The notes under the pieces are model-generated. The model worked only from the letters and a program-made list of their open reading frames with translations. It made no database searches and was not told where the DNA came from. Below, piece after piece: positions 60,284-64,000 of a stretch of DNA of 64,000 nt. Made by a program: the position numbers and the translations under genes. The stretch covers positions 16,800 through 80,799 of the forward strand of contig JBNKIR010000054.1 in the NCBI GenBank assembly GCA_050290785.1, written 5' to 3'. This DNA comes from JAAGZL01 sp050290785. GTDB lineage: Bacteria > Pseudomonadota > Gammaproteobacteria > Chromatiales > Chromatiaceae. The stretch's first letter is position 1. The number at the start of each line of letters is the position of its first letter.

Positions 60284-61630
60284 ATGTATCACGGTATTTT
60301 CGATATTATCTCAATTGGCCTAATCGCAATAATGATCGGATCGTTGGTCATGGTGTCAATGGTCTATATGGATTTGGGGCCGGCATCAATGCTGGCCAAG
60401 GGCAAGCACAAACTGTTGGCAGTGGCGTTGGGTTCGGGCATTCTGGCCTTTAGCATAAAGATCCTGATCATTGTCACCATCGCCAGATTTCCGCAGTACA
60501 CCATCAATCCGTTCCTTAGTCCGCCTGTAGCTGCCGGGAATATTGCAAGGGTCCAGGTTAAACCGGGTCCGGCGCGATTCGCATGGATAGATTTACCCGT
60601 GGAAAATGGGCATGTCTACGAGACACCGTCGGTGTCGCAGGAGCGTTACGTGTGGCAGGCACTGCCCGAGCAGGCGCCATCACCAGCCTACAACCCATCC
60701 ACACCACAGAAGATCGCCCTGGGTGAACAGCTCTTTTTTGATAAGGAGTTGTCACGTGACGGTACGCTCTCCTGCGCCTCGTGCCATAGTCTGTATGAGC
60801 ATGCCGGTGCCGATGGCAGGGCCACAGCACTTGGGATTGATCAACAGACCGGTGATCGCAACGCACCTACGGTATGGAATACGGCGTTTCAGACCATGTT
60901 TTTCTGGGACGGCAGGTCGCCGTCGCTGGAGGATCAGGCCAAAGGTCCACTGATGAACCCTATAGAGATGGGTATGCCATCTCCAGCGGAGGTGGAGAAT
61001 AGGGTGCGCCAGCAGGAGAGATACCACAAGTTATTTGCCGACGCCTTTGGTGCGGGTGTGGCCATTACCATTGATCGCATAGCCGAGGCAATTGCCGCCT
61101 ATGAGCGCACTCTGATCACGCCGGATACCCCATATGATCGATTTGTGCGTGGGGATATCACGGCACTTTCGCAGGAACAACTGCGTGGCATGAATCTGTT
61201 TCAATCGGTGGGTTGCATCACCTGTCATCATGGTCCCAATTTCAGCGCTGCCAGCATCTTCGATAGCTCTCTCCCGCAGCGTATCTTTCCATCCAACCCG
61301 ATCCCACAGGAACAGCAGTATAAACTGCTGCTTGAATACAACGTCACTACAGATACCAATCGCGGTGTATGGCGTGTGCCCTCATTGCGTAATGTGGCCC
61401 TCACCGGTCCATGGCTACATAACGGTGCCGTAAAGAAGCTGGAGGAAGTGGTGCGAATCATGGCTGCCGGGCAACTGGGGCGTGCCGGACGCTATCTATT
61501 GTGGTCTGATAGAGAGTCGACCATGAGCGAGCATAATCTACCCAGGCTCAGTGACAGAGAGGTAGCGGATATAGTTGCCTTCCTTAACGCCCTTAGCAGC
61601 GACAGGTTGGTGAATAGTGTGAAAAGATAA
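60284..61630 (+). CDS. Membrane-anchored diheme cytochrome c peroxidase (MauG/CcpA family)
   Basis: This 448-residue protein has two N-terminal hydrophobic segments (about 5-30 and 45-68), then a diheme peroxidase domain. CASCH (164-168) and CITCH (311-315) bind heme. The region after heme 1 reads GTLSCASCHSL and later DRNAPTVWNTAFQTMFFWDGR, typical of bacterial CCP/MauG. The final region RVPSLRNVALTGPWLHNG is also characteristic. It likely reduces hydrogen peroxide or oxidises a protein or small molecule in the periplasm. The two-helix anchor is unusual, since most CCPs have only a signal peptide. ATG at 60284 fits CGGAG six bases upstream. Confidence 0.9.
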   Translation: MYHGIFDIISIGLIAIMIGSLVMVSMVYMDLGPASMLAKGKHKLLAVALGSGILAFSIKILIIVTIARFPQYTINPFLSPPVAAGNIARVQVKPGPARFAWIDLPVENGHVYETPSVSQERYVWQALPEQAPSPAYNPSTPQKIALGEQLFFDKELSRDGTLSCASCHSLYEHAGADGRATALGIDQQTGDRNAPTVWNTAFQTMFFWDGRSPSLEDQAKGPLMNPIEMGMPSPAEVENRVRQQERYHKLFADAFGAGVAITIDRIAEAIAAYERTLITPDTPYDRFVRGDITALSQEQLRGMNLFQSVGCITCHHGPNFSAASIFDSSLPQRIFPSNPIPQEQQYKLLLEYNVTTDTNRGVWRVPSLRNVALTGPWLHNGAVKKLEEVVRIMAAGQLGRAGRYLLWSDRESTMSEHNLPRLSDREVADIVAFLNALSSDRLVNSVKR

Positions 61631-61700
61631 TCAAATATAAACCCTTTGCCCGGAGACAGTGACATGTGATACATACGTTCAATTGATCAGTAAGATTTTA

Positions 61701-62393
61701 ATGGTGGTTACTGAATTGAGCGATTATCAGGCAGTGCAGAATTTTCTTCACCTCTCTCCGGAGGGTGCGAACATGCTGGAGCGTGAGTTGCAGCAGGTGG
61801 AGTTCCAGAGACAGACGGCGGTGATCCACAAAGGGCAGTCGGTTTCCGGGGCATATCTGGTGTTGAGTGGACAGCTGCGCGTATATACCTATACACCGCA
61901 AGGTACAGAGGCCACACTATATTTTATCCGACCTGGAGAGACCTGTGTCCTAGCGCTCAACTGCCTGTTCAATGATCTGCGTTATCCGGCCTGGGTAGAG
62001 GCATCACCGGACACGCATGTCGCGGTGATTCCAGGTTCGCTCTACCGCCGTCTGTTTGAGAGTGAGGATGCCGTACAGAATCTGACAGTCACCGCTCTTT
62101 CCACTCTGGTGTTTCGTCTGATGGATGAACTGGAACAGATCCACTCATGTAATCTGGATCAGCGTCTGGCCAGCTTTCTTTTGAATAACGCATCGGATGA
62201 TGGAGTGGTGGCCATGACTCAGCAAATACTCGCTGGACATCTCGGCACAACACGTGAAGTCATAGCCAGGCTTATTCAGGGGTTTTGCGCAGATGGTCTG
62301 GTCTCCACCAAGAGAGGGGCAGTGACGATCATAGATGCCGAGCGTCTATCCAGAGTTGCCGCACCACAAAGTTCCAGCTTTTTCTCTTCTTGA
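61701..62393 (+). CDS. Crp/Fnr-family transcriptional regulator
   Basis: This 230-residue regulator has a cyclic-nucleotide-binding-type beta-roll (about 10-120), a dimer helix, and a winged helix-turn-helix (about 150-215). The recognition helix reads TTREVIARL; R185, E186 and R190 match the CRP base-contact trio R180, E181 and R185, predicting TGTGA-like half-sites. The N-terminus lacks the FNR Cys cluster, and the effector pocket lacks the CRP RS pair, so the signal is unknown; Cys in GETCVLALNCLF is notable. The start is uncertain: ATG at 61701 or GTG at 61659. It follows the peroxidase gene by about 70 bases. Confidence 0.88.
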   Translation: MVVTELSDYQAVQNFLHLSPEGANMLERELQQVEFQRQTAVIHKGQSVSGAYLVLSGQLRVYTYTPQGTEATLYFIRPGETCVLALNCLFNDLRYPAWVEASPDTHVAVIPGSLYRRLFESEDAVQNLTVTALSTLVFRLMDELEQIHSCNLDQRLASFLLNNASDDGVVAMTQQILAGHLGTTREVIARLIQGFCADGLVSTKRGAVTIIDAERLSRVAAPQSSSFFSS

Positions 62394-62427
62394 TAACAAT
62401 CGATAGCATGTTTGGAGATAAATGGTC

Positions 62428-62877
62428 ATGAAGATCAAACGCCATATATTCATATTTGTGCTACTACTAACGGTGTTCGGCTTTGCTATACAGGCGGCAG
62501 ATCCAGTTCTCACACCTCAACCGGGCGACCCGTTGCGCAAAAATATTCTCGATGCACTACGTACAGAGGTGAAGCGTATCCAAGGACTGGATGTGGTTTT
62601 CGTCGTGCGAAATATCAGGGTGAAGGATGGATGGTCCTGGGTTCACACCCTGCCACAATCACCAGATGGCAAGAATAACTATGAAGATCTATTTGCCCTT
62701 ATGCAAATCAAAGATGGTGAGTGGAAGGTAGTTGAGATTCCATGTACCGAGGTGGACAATCCTGAGTGCATAGGTGAAGCTGGTTATTATGAAGGCTTGA
62801 TAATGAGGTTCCCTGATGTATCAGTAGAGCTGTTTGAAGATCCTGTGCAAAACTCTGATGGAAGAAAATCACAATAA
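62428..62877 (+). CDS. Exported protein of unknown function
   Basis: This protein of about 149 residues has a signal peptide (about 1-21, cleaved after IQA). The mature part reads GDPLRKNILDALRTEV, then LDVVFVVRNIRVKDGWSWV and a final DGEWKVVEIPC. This pattern recurs in small secreted bacterial proteins of unknown function. Two Cys are present (in VEIPCTEVDNPEC). The start may be the ATG at 62422 or 62428; GGAG precedes both. It lies between the regulator and the adhesin. Confidence 0.72.
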   Translation: MKIKRHIFIFVLLLTVFGFAIQAADPVLTPQPGDPLRKNILDALRTEVKRIQGLDVVFVVRNIRVKDGWSWVHTLPQSPDGKNNYEDLFALMQIKDGEWKVVEIPCTEVDNPECIGEAGYYEGLIMRFPDVSVELFEDPVQNSDGRKSQ

Positions 62878-62880
62878 AAA

Positions 62881-62922
62881 TGTGACTCAAGTCTCACTTT
62901 TAACTATGTGATCCAATTCACA
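62881..62922 (+). promoter_or_regulatory. Two CRP-type sites upstream of the adhesin gene
   Basis: TGTGA-N6-TCTCA lies at 62881-62896 and a perfect consensus TGTGA-N6-TCACA at 62907-62922. Their centres are 26 bases apart. TTGACA (62926-62931) follows just after the second site, and TATTCT (62951-62956) could be the -10 (19-base spacing, long). Expected start is near 62963, 111 bases before the adhesin ATG. CRP- or Crp-like control is inferred. Confidence 0.6.
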
Positions 62923-63073
62923 AAATTGACAGACTGCGGATTGTCTGTGCTATTCTTTCCAGCCCCGATATACGGGGGAAATAATAACAATATCAGGACG
63001 TGGGCGTGAATCAGCAGTAAACGGAGATCGCACGCCATATTTGGATATAAAAATAACGTGCAAGGAGTCACCC

Positions 63074-64000
63074 ATGGCAGGCGAGCGCGGTGATCTAGGG
63101 AATATAGAAGTAAATACAGGTGTCGTAACATTCGGGGATGGTGGATACATACTGCATGGAGTTGCAGATCGAAAGCACCTGCCTGAAGTAAAATTCATTC
63201 AGACCGATGAGAATCCGGGGGATCTAACTGTTGTCCTGCCTGACGGTTCTACGGTTGTAATTCCAAATTATCTTGTCTTTGCCCAAGCGGGCATGCCGCC
63301 AGATGTAAGTCTGGACGATGGCAGCGTCATACCGGGTCAGGAGATACTGGATCTTATTCCCGATCTTAACCTTGATGAAGTTGCCCCTGCTGCCGGTGTC
63401 AATGGGCCAATAGGTCCAACGTCCGGTGCTGCTTTCACCGACTATACCACCCCCAATCTTGGAGACGATCTGGATCATGGTCCTTATGCCGGAGGGCGTG
63501 TGCTGATGGGCCCAGCATTTGCCGACGGTGATATCAGCAATCTACCGCTGATTGAAGAAGAGGTGGATTACAGTTTTACTGATGATGATGAATCTGAGAC
63601 GACGTCGGAAGATACAGCGATAAGCGGCAACGTCATAGATGGAACCAGCGCGAATGGCACCATTGGAGTTACCAAGTTCTCAGTGGGAGGAATTTCCTAC
63701 GCTGCGGGTACCACTGCCAATTTGAGCGAAGGCGACCTTATCATCAATAACGATGGTAGCTATATGTTCACGCCGACGGCGGACTATAACGGAACTGTAC
63801 CGCAGGTGACATATACCATGGTGAATGGCACCAGTAGTGATATCTCAACTCTCGCGATCACCGTCACGCCGGTGGTGGACATAGTGACGGACACCATCAC
63901 CACCAGTGAAGAGACGGCCATAACCTACAACGTGCTGGCGAACGACAGCTTCGAGAACCCGGGACGTGTGATCAGCGCGGTGAGCAACGGCAGCAACGGC
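63074..64000 (+). CDS. N-terminal part of a giant LapA-like surface adhesin (runs past window end)
   Basis: A frame starts at ATG 63074 (AAGGAG six bases upstream) and stays open through the last base, 309 codons. There is no classical signal peptide. The N-terminal 100 residues are beta-rich, with GDLTVVLPDGSTVVIPNYLVF as in BapA/LapA prefixes, and are followed by PAAG at 105-108. LapG proteases cut LapA-type adhesins at such TAAG/PAAG motifs near residue 108. From about 165 on there are tandem cadherin- or VCBS-like Ig repeats (TSEETAITYNVLANDSF). It is therefore probably a type I-secreted, c-di-GMP-controlled adhesin; the C-terminus and secretion genes lie outside. Confidence 0.82.
   Translation, partial: MAGERGDLGNIEVNTGVVTFGDGGYILHGVADRKHLPEVKFIQTDENPGDLTVVLPDGSTVVIPNYLVFAQAGMPPDVSLDDGSVIPGQEILDLIPDLNLDEVAPAAGVNGPIGPTSGAAFTDYTTPNLGDDLDHGPYAGGRVLMGPAFADGDISNLPLIEEEVDYSFTDDDESETTSEDTAISGNVIDGTSANGTIGVTKFSVGGISYAAGTTANLSEGDLIINNDGSYMFTPTADYNGTVPQVTYTMVNGTSSDISTLAITVTPVVDIVTDTITTSEETAITYNVLANDSFENPGRVISAVSNGSNG

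Noticed and set aside
62881..62900. Intrinsic terminator for the exported protein at 62428
   Set aside because: The GTGA/TCAC stem is only 4 bp; the same bases fit a CRP-like site better.

Overview
The window reads as a chromosomal segment of a motile gammaproteobacterium with a sulfur- and cytochrome-rich metabolism, resembling Chromatiales or Sedimenticola-type sulfur oxidisers. This lineage call is an inference. It rests on gammaproteobacterial gene orders (lapA-lapB-pyrF, smc-zipA-ligA, clpS-clpA/infA/bpt/aat, ftsK-lolA-rarA-crcB-serS, yciV-yciO-trpS-scpA-scpB-rluB), on a DsrE/TusA/sulfide-dehydrogenase-like operon, and on an octaheme tetrathionate-reductase-type cytochrome. Most of the window is core housekeeping DNA. 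No transposase, phage or CRISPR array was seen.

Layout. 0-5.4 kb: heat-shock operon (hrcA 3' end, grpE, dnaK, dnaJ) with two sigma-32-type promoters, then dapB. 5.5-9 kb: an isolated fliK-like gene, then lapA, lapB, pyrF. 9-16 kb: a lamin-tail VPLPA-CTERM protein, a BA14K-like protein, smpB, an NSS transporter, ratA-rnfH, two UDP-sugar genes and queF. 16-24 kb: smc, zipA, ligA and a second VPLPA-CTERM protein. 24-28 kb: an operon dsrE-like, tusA-like, FAD sulfide-dehydrogenase-like and DUF1641, facing a small unknown gene and a diheme cytochrome c. 28-35 kb: yciI, then a long co-directional run from yciV to an endonuclease III-like gene. 35-41 kb: cold-shock protein and N-degron genes (clpS, clpA, infA, bpt, aat), a PilZ protein and trxB. 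42-50 kb: ftsK, lolA, rarA, crcB, DUF190 and serS, a very short unlisted membrane-protein gene, a Bax1-like gene and tRNA-Ser(UGA). 50-52.7 kb: a tandem structured repeat, then two YbjQ-family genes with an M48 protease, and a cysteine-less Fur-family regulator. 53-57 kb: a chemoreceptor with a sigma-28-type promoter, an unknown gene and an exported alpha/beta hydrolase. 57-64 kb: a redox cluster (cytochrome b561-like, octaheme cytochrome; divergently DUF4242, diheme peroxidase, Crp/Fnr regulator), then the start of a giant surface adhesin running off the end.

How genes connect. Three accessory themes stand out. Sulfur: the DsrE-TusA-flavoprotein operon and the octaheme cytochrome suggest persulfide relay and tetrathionate, nitrite or hydroxylamine chemistry. 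Surface life: the adhesin has a P-A-A-G motif near residues 105-108, where LapG-type proteases cut LapA. Together with the PilZ protein, the VPLPA-CTERM proteins, UDP-sugar genes, fliK and the chemoreceptor, it suggests c-di-GMP-controlled switching between swimming and attachment. Regulation: a TGTAAC-N4-GTTACA palindrome lies between the divergent redox genes, and two CRP-type sites sit upstream of the adhesin. A Crp/Fnr-family gene whose recognition helix carries the CRP base-contacting residues lies between them.
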